Source: Asaia bogorensis (GTDB taxonomy: Bacteria > Pseudomonadota > Alphaproteobacteria > Acetobacterales > Acetobacteraceae). From it: a DNA stretch of 22,613 bases. This document shows positions 7,959 through 15,763 of this stretch, in pieces. The notes beneath the pieces were generated by a model. It did not search any database, was not told where the DNA came from, and worked only from the letters and a program-made list of their open reading frames with translations. The position numbers were made by a program, and so were the translations under genes. Where the stretch lies: contig CAMCZJ010000019.1 of NCBI GenBank assembly GCA_945886995.1, forward strand, positions 1 through 22,613, given 5' to 3'. Every line of letters begins with the position of its first letter. Positions within the stretch are counted from its first letter, which is position 1.

Positions 7959-8297
7959 ATGCGCAAATTCCTTCTCGCCGGCTTCCTGTTGCTTTCCTGG
8001 CCCCTCGCCGCGCAGGAACCGCCGCAATGCACCGAAGCCCGCGAAGGGCAATTGGCCTGCATGGCCGGCAAACAATGCGCGTGTCGCTTCATTCCTGGCG
8101 GCAGCCTGACTGGGCGACCGGATCGCTTTGCCTGGGATTGCGGTATCAATCGCCCGAATTGCCCGCCCGATCCAAACATCGTGCAGCAGCCAGGCTACGC
8201 GCCACCGGTTGGAGGGGTTTGGGTGAACCCGCCGAATTTCCAACCCGGGCCGGGACCTGGCCCGATGCCCCCGCGCCCTGGACCCGGGCCGCGCTGA
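7959..8297 (+). CDS. Small secreted six-cysteine protein with Pro/Gly tail
   Basis: 112 residues; family not recognised. Residues 1-18 (MRKFLLAGFLLLSWPLAA) are a signal peptide, giving a mature periplasmic or secreted protein of about 94 residues. The mature part has six cysteines between about residues 24 and 72 (contexts QC, AC, QC, AC, DC, NC), an even number suited to three disulfides. The tail from about residue 75 is rich in Pro and Gly and ends PRPGPGPR. ATG 7959 has GGTGAGG at 7945-7951. It is divergent from the DsbD-like reductase, with 100 bases between the two starts. The signal peptide and cysteine pattern make it credible as a real gene despite its size. Confidence 0.7.
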   Translation: MRKFLLAGFLLLSWPLAAQEPPQCTEAREGQLACMAGKQCACRFIPGGSLTGRPDRFAWDCGINRPNCPPDPNIVQQPGYAPPVGGVWVNPPNFQPGPGPGPMPPRPGPGPR

Positions 8298-8310
8298 AGG
8301 CTCTCACCAC

Positions 8311-8328
8311 CGCCGCTTGATTGCGGCG
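8311..8328 (+). terminator. Possible weak terminator hairpin
   Basis: CGCCGC and GCGGCG flank a six-base loop (TTGATT), 13 bases after the stop of the six-Cys protein gene. Only two T residues follow, so an intrinsic terminator is uncertain. Confidence 0.3.
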
Positions 8329-8374
8329 TTGCGGCAGGTCACATGGGGTGAGATAGCGGATAAACCTTCCACCC

Positions 8375-10837
8375 ATGCTCCCCGAACTACCCGTTACTGA
8401 AGCGCTGCCGGCGCTGCGCGCTGCGCTTAGCGCTGCTTCCAACGCCGTGCTGATCGCGCCCCCTGGCGCGGGCAAGACCACCATCGTGCCGCTTGCGCTC
8501 ATGGAAGAAGCCTGGGCCACGCAGGGGCGCATCTTGGTTTTGGAACCGCGCCGCGTTGCCGCCCGCGCTGCCGCGCGCCGCATGGCCTCCCTGCTTGGAG
8601 AAGATCAGCCCGGCGGCACCATTGGGCTTTCCACGCGCCTTGATCGGCAGTTTTCCGACCGCACGCGGGTTGAGGTGGTGACCGAAGGTTTGCTGGTGCG
8701 CCGCCTGCAAACCGATCCCGGCTTGGAAGGTGTCGCCGCGATTTTCTTCGACGAGGCGCATGAACGCAATCTGGACACTGATTTGGCGCTGGCACTGGCG
8801 CTTGATCTGCAGCGCGCGCTTCGCCCTGAACTTCGCTTGCTTGCCATGTCCGCCACTTTGGATGGCGCGAGCTTTTCTGGGCTGATGGCGGAAGGTGGCA
8901 CGCCCGCGCCCGTGATTGAAAGCCTGGGCCGCGCCTTTCCGGTGGAGCTTCGCCATCGCGCGCGGGATTTGCGCGACCCGCGCGATCTGCCCGAAGCCAT
9001 GGCAAGTGCAATCCGTGAGGCATTGATCACGCATCCCGGCGATGTGCTGGCCTTCCTGCCGGGCTGGGACGAAATCCGCCGCACCGCCGAAAGGCTCGGC
9101 GGCTTGGATGCTTTGGTGCTGCCCTTGCACGGCGAATTGCCGCCAGCCGAACAGGACCGCGCGCTGAACCCTGCGCCTGATGGTCAGCGCAAGGTAGTGC
9201 TCGCGACCTCGATCGCTGAGACATCGCTGACGGTGCCTGGTGTGCGCATTGTCGTGGATGGTGGCTATCGTCGTGCGCCAAGGTTGGATGCTGCAAGCGG
9301 ACTTTCGCGCCTGGTCACGCTTCGCATCGGTAAGGCCGCAGCGGAACAACGCGCAGGCCGGGCGGGGCGCACCGCGCCGGGGGTGGCGATAAGGCTTTGG
9401 ACGGAAGCCTTGCATCGCGGCCTGCCGCAGGCCGATCGGCCCGAAATTCTGGAAGCGGAGCTTTCTGGCCTTGCGCTTGATTGCGCTGCCTGGGGGGCGG
9501 AGCCAGCCGCGCTCGCCTTTCTGGACGCACCGCCCGCCGGGACAATGGCCGCCGCGCGTGGCCTGCTGCGCGATCTGGATGCGCTGGATGACGCGGGCCG
9601 CATCACTGAGATGGGCCGGCGCATGGCGCGGATGGGCACGCATCCCAGGCTTGCCCGCATGATGCTGGCGGCGGCTGGCAGCGCTGAGAAGGCGCTCGCC
9701 GCTGAACTCGCCGCATTGCTCGAAGAACGCGACCCGTTGCGCGGGCGGGAAGCGCCGGCGGATATCGGGCTTAGGCTTGATCTGCTGGCGGGCGGTGATC
9801 ACGCGGCAGCGGATCGCGGCGCGGTCCAGCGCATTCGCCGCGCCGCCAGCCTGCATCGGCGCCGGCTTGGCATTGGCAATGGCGTGGCGGCGGAAGGCGA
9901 TGCCGGCGCATTGCTTGCGGCGGGCTTCCCGGACCGGATCGCCGCGCGACGCGGTGCCATGGATGGCGCGTTTCGTTTGGCCTCAGGCCAGGGGGCGCGC
10001 ATCATCGGCGTTGATCCCTTGGCCAAGGCGCCTTTGCTGGCCGTGGCCGACCTGGAGATCGCGGGGACCGAGGCGCGCATCCGCATGGCGGCACCACTTG
10101 ATCGTGCCGTCTTGGAAGCACGTTTTCCCGAAAGGCTGCGCCGGGAGGAAGGCGCCGCTTTTGATGCACGCAGCGGCGCGGTGCTTGCAAGGCGACGCTT
10201 ACTTTTTGGCCGGCTGGTGCTGGAAGAAGCGCCCCTGCCGCAGGCGGATCCCGCCGCCATCGCCTCCGTCCTGGCAGAAGCAATTGCCGAACGCGGCTTG
10301 CGTGATTTGCCCTGGACTGAAGCGGCGCGGCAGACCCGCGCCCGCATTGGCTGGATGCGGCAGGTGGAAGGCCCCGCTTGGCCTGACCTCGCCAACGAAG
10401 TTTTGATTTCAAGCGTGGAGGCATGGCTCGCGGCGCATTTGGTGGGCCTCACGCGCTTGCAGGAATTGGGCGGGCTTGATCTGTCCCAGCTACTGCTGGG
10501 CCTGCTGCCTTGGGAGGCTCGGCGCGCTTTGGATCAGGCATTGCCCGCAAGGCTGGCGCTGCCTGCTGGGCGAAGTGCCGCGATTGATTACGCGCGGGAA
10601 GTGCCAACGCTTGAAGCCCGCGCACAGCATTTATTTGGCTTGGCGACGCTGCCTTTGCTCGCTTCGGGGCGGGTGCCGCTGCAAGTGGCGCTGCTTTCCC
10701 CGGCTGGGCGGCCCATAGCCATTACCGGCGATCTGGCGGCATTTTGGGCGGGGAGTTGGACGGAAGTGCGCAAAGAAATGCGCGGGCGCTATCCGAAACA
10801 CGCTTGGCCGGAAGACCCCGCTGCACAGCATGGTTGA
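8375..10837 (+). CDS. hrpB: ATP-dependent DEAH-box helicase HrpB
   Basis: An 820-residue cytosolic nucleic-acid helicase, the usual HrpB length. Motifs: Walker A APPGAGKTT (28-36), EPRRVAARAAARR (57-69), DEAH (126-129), motif III SAT (159-161), LATSIAETSLTVPG (276-289) and motif VI QRAGRAGR (325-332). The HrpB-specific C-terminal region ends in the typical KEMRGRYPKHAWPEDP block. HrpB is widespread in proteobacteria, and its precise RNA substrate is not settled. The start ATG 8375 lacks a clear ribosome binding site but places Walker A at the expected distance. The following protease gene could start at an ATG overlapping this stop codon by eight bases, so coupling is possible. Confidence 0.95.
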   Translation: MLPELPVTEALPALRAALSAASNAVLIAPPGAGKTTIVPLALMEEAWATQGRILVLEPRRVAARAAARRMASLLGEDQPGGTIGLSTRLDRQFSDRTRVEVVTEGLLVRRLQTDPGLEGVAAIFFDEAHERNLDTDLALALALDLQRALRPELRLLAMSATLDGASFSGLMAEGGTPAPVIESLGRAFPVELRHRARDLRDPRDLPEAMASAIREALITHPGDVLAFLPGWDEIRRTAERLGGLDALVLPLHGELPPAEQDRALNPAPDGQRKVVLATSIAETSLTVPGVRIVVDGGYRRAPRLDAASGLSRLVTLRIGKAAAEQRAGRAGRTAPGVAIRLWTEALHRGLPQADRPEILEAELSGLALDCAAWGAEPAALAFLDAPPAGTMAAARGLLRDLDALDDAGRITEMGRRMARMGTHPRLARMMLAAAGSAEKALAAELAALLEERDPLRGREAPADIGLRLDLLAGGDHAAADRGAVQRIRRAASLHRRRLGIGNGVAAEGDAGALLAAGFPDRIAARRGAMDGAFRLASGQGARIIGVDPLAKAPLLAVADLEIAGTEARIRMAAPLDRAVLEARFPERLRREEGAAFDARSGAVLARRRLLFGRLVLEEAPLPQADPAAIASVLAEAIAERGLRDLPWTEAARQTRARIGWMRQVEGPAWPDLANEVLISSVEAWLAAHLVGLTRLQELGGLDLSQLLLGLLPWEARRALDQALPARLALPAGRSAAIDYAREVPTLEARAQHLFGLATLPLLASGRVPLQVALLSPAGRPIAITGDLAAFWAGSWTEVRKEMRGRYPKHAWPEDPAAQHG

Positions 10838-10871
10838 AGCGCGCATCGAAGCAGCGCATTTATGCAGCATC

Positions 10872-11933
10872 ATGCCAATTCATTTGCCCCAGCTTTCGCG
10901 TCGAGTCGCGCTTCTCCTGCCGGTTGCCTTGGCCGCTTGCGGCCCCGCCATCGCGCAGCGCGGATTGCCGGATTTTGCTGATCTTGCGCAAAGCGTTTTG
11001 CCTGCCGTGGTCAGCATCCAGGTCACGGCGCGCGATGCCACGGCGCCCGAATTGCGCGGTCAACAGCGGGACCGCCCGCAGCGTGAACAGGCGCGGCGCA
11101 GCGGACGCCCGGTTATCCAGGGGGCGGGGTCCGGCTTCATCATTGAACCTTCGGGCATTATCGTCACCAACGCACATGTGATCGGTGATGCCGTGACTGT
11201 TGTGGTTGGCTTGCAGGATGGGTCCGAATATCCGGCGAACATTATCGGGATTGATGAATTGACCGATATCGCCTTGCTGAAAATTGAACCGCGCGCGCCA
11301 TTGGCTGCCGTTTCGCTTGGCCATTCGCGCCAGATGCGCGTTGGGCAATGGGTGATGGCGGCGGGTAATCCCTTCGGGCTTGGCGGGTCGGTCAGTTCGG
11401 GCATCATCTCCGCCATTGGGCGCGATATTCGGCTTGGGCCGTTTGATGATTTCATCCAGACCGATGCGCCGATCAATCCGGGCAATTCTGGCGGGCCGCT
11501 GTTCAACCTGGCAGGCGAAGTCATTGGCATCACCACCCTGATCTTTTCCCCAAGTGGCGCATCGGCAGGCATCGGCTTTGCCGTGCCTTCGGATCTGGCC
11601 CGCCCGGTAATTGAACAATTGCTACGCGGTGGGCGGGTTGAACGCGGCTGGCTTGGCGTTTCGGTGGGCGATTTGGAAAACGCGCCCGGGCGGCCACCTC
11701 GGGTGGGTGCGCAGGTGTTGGGCGTGGAACGCGGCAGCCCCGCCGCCCGGTCTGGGCTACGCCAGGGGGATGTGATCACGGGCCTGGATGGGGCGCGCAT
11801 CAGCAATAATCGCGAATTGGTGCGCGGTATTTCCGCCATTCCACCCGGGCAGAATGCGCGGCTTTCCTTGATGCGTGAAGGGCGCCTTCTGGAAATCACC
11901 GTCCAGGTGGGGCGCCGGCCCAGCCCAGGCTAG
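10872..11933 (+). CDS. HtrA/DegP-type periplasmic serine protease, one PDZ domain
   Basis: 353 residues with this start. An N-terminal export signal (MPIHLPQLSRRVALLLPVALAAC) is followed by the trypsin-like domain with His102 (TNAHVIG), Asp132 (LTDIALLKI) and Ser206 (NPGNSGGPLF), and a single C-terminal PDZ domain (about 256-346). It should degrade or chaperone misfolded envelope proteins. LAAC at 20-23 fits a lipobox, so it may be a lipoprotein; cleavage after AIAQ is the alternative. Upstream, ATG 10830 in the same frame overlaps the hrpB stop but would put 14 extra residues before the signal peptide, so 10872 is preferred. Neither start has a strong ribosome binding site. One PDZ makes it DegS-like in layout, but the signal is not an obvious membrane anchor. 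Confidence 0.9.
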   Translation: MPIHLPQLSRRVALLLPVALAACGPAIAQRGLPDFADLAQSVLPAVVSIQVTARDATAPELRGQQRDRPQREQARRSGRPVIQGAGSGFIIEPSGIIVTNAHVIGDAVTVVVGLQDGSEYPANIIGIDELTDIALLKIEPRAPLAAVSLGHSRQMRVGQWVMAAGNPFGLGGSVSSGIISAIGRDIRLGPFDDFIQTDAPINPGNSGGPLFNLAGEVIGITTLIFSPSGASAGIGFAVPSDLARPVIEQLLRGGRVERGWLGVSVGDLENAPGRPPRVGAQVLGVERGSPAARSGLRQGDVITGLDGARISNNRELVRGISAIPPGQNARLSLMREGRLLEITVQVGRRPSPG

Positions 11934-12014
11934 AACGGAATTTTGAATAATGTGACGAAGGGGCGTAGCTTGCGCTTACCGAGGAGTCTGATCTGTTTCT
12001 GGAGCTGGCCTGCC

Positions 12015-12695
12015 ATGCAAATCCTGCTTGTTGAGGATGATGCCGAAGTTGCGCGCTTTGTGAAGAAAGGCCTGCAAGAGGCCGGGCATATCATTGAGCA
12101 TGTTGCCAATGGCCGCGATGGGCTTTTCATGGCGGCGTCAGAACCCTTTGATTTGTTGATCCTTGACCGCATGTTGCCGGGCGGTGTGGATGGCTTGCGC
12201 ATTGTGGAAACGCTCCGCAGCCAGGGCAACAAGACCCCGGTTTTGTTCCTGACCGCGCTTGGCGCGGTGGATGAACGCGTGAAGGGCTTGAAGGCTGGCG
12301 GGGATGATTATCTGGTCAAGCCCTTCGCCTTTGCTGAGTTATTGGCGCGGATCGAAGCCCTGGCGCGCCGGCCGGCCATGGATGCGCCGGCGACCAAGCT
12401 TGCGGTCGCTGATCTGGAACTTGATCTCTTGTCACGCACCGTCACGCGCGGCGGGCGCAAGATAGAAGTGCAGCCACGCGAATTCCGCCTTTTGGAACAT
12501 CTGATGCGCCATATGGGCCAGGTGGTGACACGCACCATGCTGCTAGAGAAAGTGTGGGATTATCACTTCGATCCGCAGACCAATGTGATTGATGTCCATG
12601 TTTCCCGCCTTCGGCAAAAGGTGGATAGGGGCTTTGATGTCCAGTTGATCCACACCGTGCGCAATGCGGGCTATATGATCCGCGCCGAAGCCTGA
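12015..12695 (+). CDS. OmpR/PhoB-family response regulator
   Basis: 226 residues. The receiver domain (1-115) begins MQILLVEDDAEV with the acidic pocket and has phospho-acceptor Asp51 (LLILDRMLPG) and Lys102 (LVKPFAF). A winged-helix DNA-binding domain (about 126-222) contains QPREFRLLEHLMRH, VWDYHFDPQTNVIDVHVSRLR and HTVRNAGYMI. The closest general resemblance is to the CusR/QseB/PcoR group. ATG 12015 aligns with the normal family start; a TTG 72 bases upstream adds an unrelated leader and was rejected. GGAG at 12000-12003 is a plausible ribosome binding site. It forms an operon with the sensor kinase six bases downstream. Confidence 0.93.
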   Translation: MQILLVEDDAEVARFVKKGLQEAGHIIEHVANGRDGLFMAASEPFDLLILDRMLPGGVDGLRIVETLRSQGNKTPVLFLTALGAVDERVKGLKAGGDDYLVKPFAFAELLARIEALARRPAMDAPATKLAVADLELDLLSRTVTRGGRKIEVQPREFRLLEHLMRHMGQVVTRTMLLEKVWDYHFDPQTNVIDVHVSRLRQKVDRGFDVQLIHTVRNAGYMIRAEA

Positions 12696-12701
12696 GCCCA
12701 C

Positions 12702-14117
12702 ATGGCGATGCCGCCTGAAGATAATGGCGGCTGGCGCGACCTTGGCGCCTACCTCAAAAGTGCAGGATTTCGTTTCGCAGCACTTTTCGCGGTGTTGTTT
12801 CTTGTCGCGACCATTTGCGTGGCGCTCATGCTTTGGTGGGGAACCGCGGGGACGCTTTCCCGCCAGACGGATGACGCGATACGCGCGGATGCGCGCGGCC
12901 TGCAGGAACGCTGGCGCGGCGGCGGGGCAGCGGCGGTATTGGAGGCCATTGGCGAAAGATTGGCGGTGGATGTTGATGACCACGCCATTTATCTGCTGGC
13001 CGATGCCGCGGGGCGGCGGATTGGCGGCAATCTGGAACGCTGGCCCCAAGCGGCTGGAACGCCCGGTTCCTGGTCTGCCGATATTGTGCAACGTGATGGG
13101 GTGGTGGTGCCCGCCCGCTTGCATCATCTGGCCTTGGATGCCGACCACCGCTTGCTGGTGGGGCGCGATACGGCGGAACGCGAGAAACTCCGTATTCTGA
13201 TTTCTGAGGCATTGCTTGGGTCCTTGGCGGTGGCGGTGGCCTTTGCGCTGGCTGGCGCGGCCGCGCTCAGGCGCGCCTTGGGTGAAAGATTGCGCGCGGC
13301 CTCGGCGACGGCGGGTGCCATTGCCGCTGGTGATCTTTCGCGCCGCGTGCCGATTTCAACGCAACGCGATGAATTCGATCAATTGGGCGCCAGCATGAAT
13401 GCCATGCTGGATCGGATTGATCAGTTGCTTGTAGGAATTAAAGGGGTTTCGGATTCCATCGCGCATGATCTGCGTACCCCGATTGCGCGGGCGCGCATGC
13501 GCCTGGAAAACGCCCTATTGAATGCAACGGATGAGGAAGCCTTGCGGGCGGCCATGGAAACCACCGTGGCGGATCTGGATGGCATTACGCGTGTGTTTCA
13601 AGCCTTGCTGCGTATTGCGGAAGCTGAGGCCGGGGCCAGGCGGGCCGCTTTTGCGCCCTTTGATTTGGCGGCGGTATTGGCTGATGCGGCGGAAGTCTAT
13701 GGTGCCTTGGCCGAAGAACGCGGGCAGAATATGCAAACATCCTGGCCGGATCGGCTTGAAATGCAAGGCGACCGTGACATGGTGCTGCAAGCCATCGCCA
13801 ATCTGCTTGATAATGCCGTGAAATTCACGCCCGAAGGCGGTACCATCAGACTGACCGCCAGCGCCCCGGCACGCGGCATCTGCGAAATCATTGTTCGTGA
13901 CCAAGGGCTTGGCCTTGCGCCGGCGGATCGCGCCAGGGCGGGGGAGCGGTTTTTCCGCGCTGATCCTTCACGTGCGCTACCGGGTTCCGGCTTGGGTCTT
14001 TCGCTCGTGAAGGCAGTGGCCGCGCTGCATGGGGGCGAACTGCGCCTGGAAGATGGGCAGGCGGGGGCTGCAAGACCTGGGCTGGTGGCCTGCCTCACGC
14101 TCAGTTCCCGCGCATGA
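12702..14117 (+). CDS. Sensor histidine kinase, partner of the OmpR-type regulator
   Basis: A 471-residue inner-membrane kinase. First membrane helix at about 25-46, a periplasmic loop of about 120 residues, second helix at about 167-189, HAMP (about 190-242), HisKA with SDSIAHDLRTPIARAR and His255, then HATPase with Asn367 and Asn371 (ANLLDNAVKFTPEGG), DQGLGL (400-405) and GSGLGLSLVKAV (428-439). All catalytic motifs are intact. The start follows the regulator stop by only six bases, so the pair is almost certainly co-transcribed and cognate. The AHDLRTP H-box and single short loop resemble metal- or envelope-stress-responding kinases, but the signal is not readable from sequence. The HtrA-like protease gene lies immediately upstream of the pair. 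Confidence 0.93.
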   Translation: MAMPPEDNGGWRDLGAYLKSAGFRFAALFAVLFLVATICVALMLWWGTAGTLSRQTDDAIRADARGLQERWRGGGAAAVLEAIGERLAVDVDDHAIYLLADAAGRRIGGNLERWPQAAGTPGSWSADIVQRDGVVVPARLHHLALDADHRLLVGRDTAEREKLRILISEALLGSLAVAVAFALAGAAALRRALGERLRAASATAGAIAAGDLSRRVPISTQRDEFDQLGASMNAMLDRIDQLLVGIKGVSDSIAHDLRTPIARARMRLENALLNATDEEALRAAMETTVADLDGITRVFQALLRIAEAEAGARRAAFAPFDLAAVLADAAEVYGALAEERGQNMQTSWPDRLEMQGDRDMVLQAIANLLDNAVKFTPEGGTIRLTASAPARGICEIIVRDQGLGLAPADRARAGERFFRADPSRALPGSGLGLSLVKAVAALHGGELRLEDGQAGAARPGLVACLTLSSRA

Positions 14118-14174
14118 CCTGGGCTTCATGCAATTGAAACAGGCAGGTAGGGAAGCAGGGGCTATGCGGGGCTC

Positions 14175-14426
14175 ATGCCTTGGGTTTTTGCCCTTCTATT
14201 GCTACTGGCGCCCGCTGCCTTCGCGGAACAGGCGGTGCCGCGCCTGACTTCCGATTCACCCGAATACTGCTTTGAACTGCAGCGCCGTTTTGCCGCGCTT
14301 GGCCCTGAAGCGCCTGATAATTCCCGTTCCTTGGCTGAGCAAGGCAGAAGGCTTTGCGCCGAAGGCCAGAGCCGCAGCGGTGTTGCCAAGCTGCGCCGGG
14401 CACTCAAGGAAGCTCGGCGGAGTTGA
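14175..14426 (+). CDS. Small exported protein, unknown function
   Basis: 83 residues. Residues 1-17 (MPWVFALLLLLAPAAFA) form a clean signal peptide ending AFA. The mature part is helical and charged with two cysteines (SPEYCFELQRRF and GRRLCAEG) about 30 residues apart, suited to one disulfide. It ends in KLRRALKEARRS. It starts 57 bases after the kinase stop on the same strand and could be the last gene of that operon. The family is not recognised; the signal peptide and paired cysteines support it as a real gene. Confidence 0.6.
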   Translation: MPWVFALLLLLAPAAFAEQAVPRLTSDSPEYCFELQRRFAALGPEAPDNSRSLAEQGRRLCAEGQSRSGVAKLRRALKEARRS

Positions 14427-14491
14427 ATGGGGCGGTTGGGCAATGGCCTGAACCGTGCCAGAGAGGCAGTGTTTGCTGGCTGAGGGGGCCC

Positions 14492-15667
14492 ATGGTTGAG
14501 ACCAGTAAAGGGCGGGGAATTGGCGGGGGCGAAGATTTCGCGGGCGTGCGAACCGCGCTTTCCGGCGCTGCGGCGACCTGCACGGGGATAGGGCTCGCGC
14601 GCTTTGCCTATGTGCCGCTGTTTCCGGCGATGGTTGCTGCCGGCTGGGTGGATGGTGCGGAAGCGGGTTTGCTCGGCGCACTTAACCTTACGGGATACTT
14701 GATTGGCGTTGGCGGGGCGCGGGCTATGGCCCGGCGCGTTACCGTGCCGCGCGCACTTGATATGGGTATGGCCATGGCGGTGCTGGCCTTTGCCGCCTGC
14801 GCTTGGCATGGCGGGCTTGCCTGGCTTGGCTTTTGGCGCTGCCTGGCCGGGATTTCGGGGGGCATGCTGATGGCGCTCGCCGGGCCTTCCGTGCAGGCGG
14901 TGACACCGCCGGAAAGGCGGGGGCGTGCTGGGGGCATGGTGCTGTTTGGCGTGGGCGGGGGCATCATTCTTGGCGCTGTATTGGTGCCGCTTTTTCTGCG
15001 GGGCGGCGTGGCCATGGCCTGGCTTGGGCTGGCCGCGCTGGTGGCGCTGCTATGGTTGGTGATGCGCCCCTATTGGCCGCGCCCACCGGTCACCGAGACT
15101 GCACCGCTAGGCCGCGCGCCACCGGCCTTTGGCATCACCATTGCGTATGCGCTTTCCGGTGCGGGGCTGGTGCCGCCCATGCTTTACCTTTCGGACCTGG
15201 CCGCGCGTGGCAGGGGGCTTGGTGTGGAACTCGGCGCCGGCATGTGGGTGTTGTTTGGCCTTGGTTGCGTCAGCGGCGCCTTGTTGGGCGGGCGGGCGGT
15301 GGAACTCTGGGGCGGACGCTTTGCGATTTTTCTTTGGATGCTGATCCAGAGCACCGCTTTGGCTCTGGCATTGCCCCTGGCGCTTTGGGTGCTGGTCCCG
15401 CTTGGTCTGGTTTCAGGCCTTGCCGCGCTTGGCATAACAACGGTCGCGTTGGCCGCAGCACGAGAGAGGGCCGGCGCGCTGGCTGGCGTGATTTGGGTGC
15501 GCGTGACAGCGGGGTTCGCGATTGCGCAGGCCGTGGCAGGCTTTGCTTTGGCGGCGCTGTTTCGCGCCACAGATGAAAGCCATGCCGCGGTTTTTGCTGC
15601 CGGGCTGGTGCTGTCACTCGCCGGCTTGGTGGTCGCTTGGGCGGATTGGCGCTGGCGATGGAACTAA
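14492..15667 (+). CDS. YbfB/YjiJ-family MFS transporter
   Basis: A 391-residue polytopic inner-membrane transporter with about 12 hydrophobic helices. The opening TGIGLARFAYVPLFPAMVAAG is the signature of the YbfB/YjiJ branch of the major facilitator superfamily. Further signs are the glycine-rich GGMVLFGVGGGIILGAVLVP in the N-half and the charged inter-half region around MRPYWPRPP. Substrate unknown. An upstream frame extends to 14354, but the added residues overlap the preceding small gene and are not hydrophobic. ATG 14492 has GAGGGGG at 14482-14488 and was chosen. It is convergent with the D-aminoacylase gene. Confidence 0.88.
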   Translation: MVETSKGRGIGGGEDFAGVRTALSGAAATCTGIGLARFAYVPLFPAMVAAGWVDGAEAGLLGALNLTGYLIGVGGARAMARRVTVPRALDMGMAMAVLAFAACAWHGGLAWLGFWRCLAGISGGMLMALAGPSVQAVTPPERRGRAGGMVLFGVGGGIILGAVLVPLFLRGGVAMAWLGLAALVALLWLVMRPYWPRPPVTETAPLGRAPPAFGITIAYALSGAGLVPPMLYLSDLAARGRGLGVELGAGMWVLFGLGCVSGALLGGRAVELWGGRFAIFLWMLIQSTALALALPLALWVLVPLGLVSGLAALGITTVALAAARERAGALAGVIWVRVTAGFAIAQAVAGFALAALFRATDESHAAVFAAGLVLSLAGLVVAWADWRWRWN

Positions 15668-15674
15668 AGGGCTA

Positions 15675-15693
15675 CGCCCGCCACAAGCGGGCG
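15675..15693 (+). terminator. Hairpin just after the MFS gene
   Basis: A perfect 7-bp stem CGCCCGC/GCGGGCG with loop CACAA, seven bases after the stop of the MFS gene. No T-run follows, so it may pause transcription or protect the 3' end rather than act as a textbook intrinsic terminator. Confidence 0.45.
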
Positions 15694-15733
15694 AGCGCCC
15701 GAACGGGTGCCGCCACTTACGCGGCGCTTGAGG

Positions 15734-15753
15734 GCGGATCAATCACGATCCGC
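15734..15753 (-). terminator. Hairpin just after the D-aminoacylase gene
   Basis: A perfect 7-bp stem GCGGATC/GATCCGC with loop AATCAC, ten bases past the stop of the - strand deacylase gene. It mirrors the hairpin after the convergent MFS gene. No T-run follows on the - strand. Confidence 0.45.
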
Positions 15754-15763
15754 GACACGCCCA

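Noticed and set aside
8387..9856. Long open frame (489 codons) on the - strand
   Set aside because: It lies entirely antisense to hrpB, whose helicase motifs are unmistakable. Its translation is Arg/Gln/His-rich without any motif, as expected of a GC-rich shadow frame.
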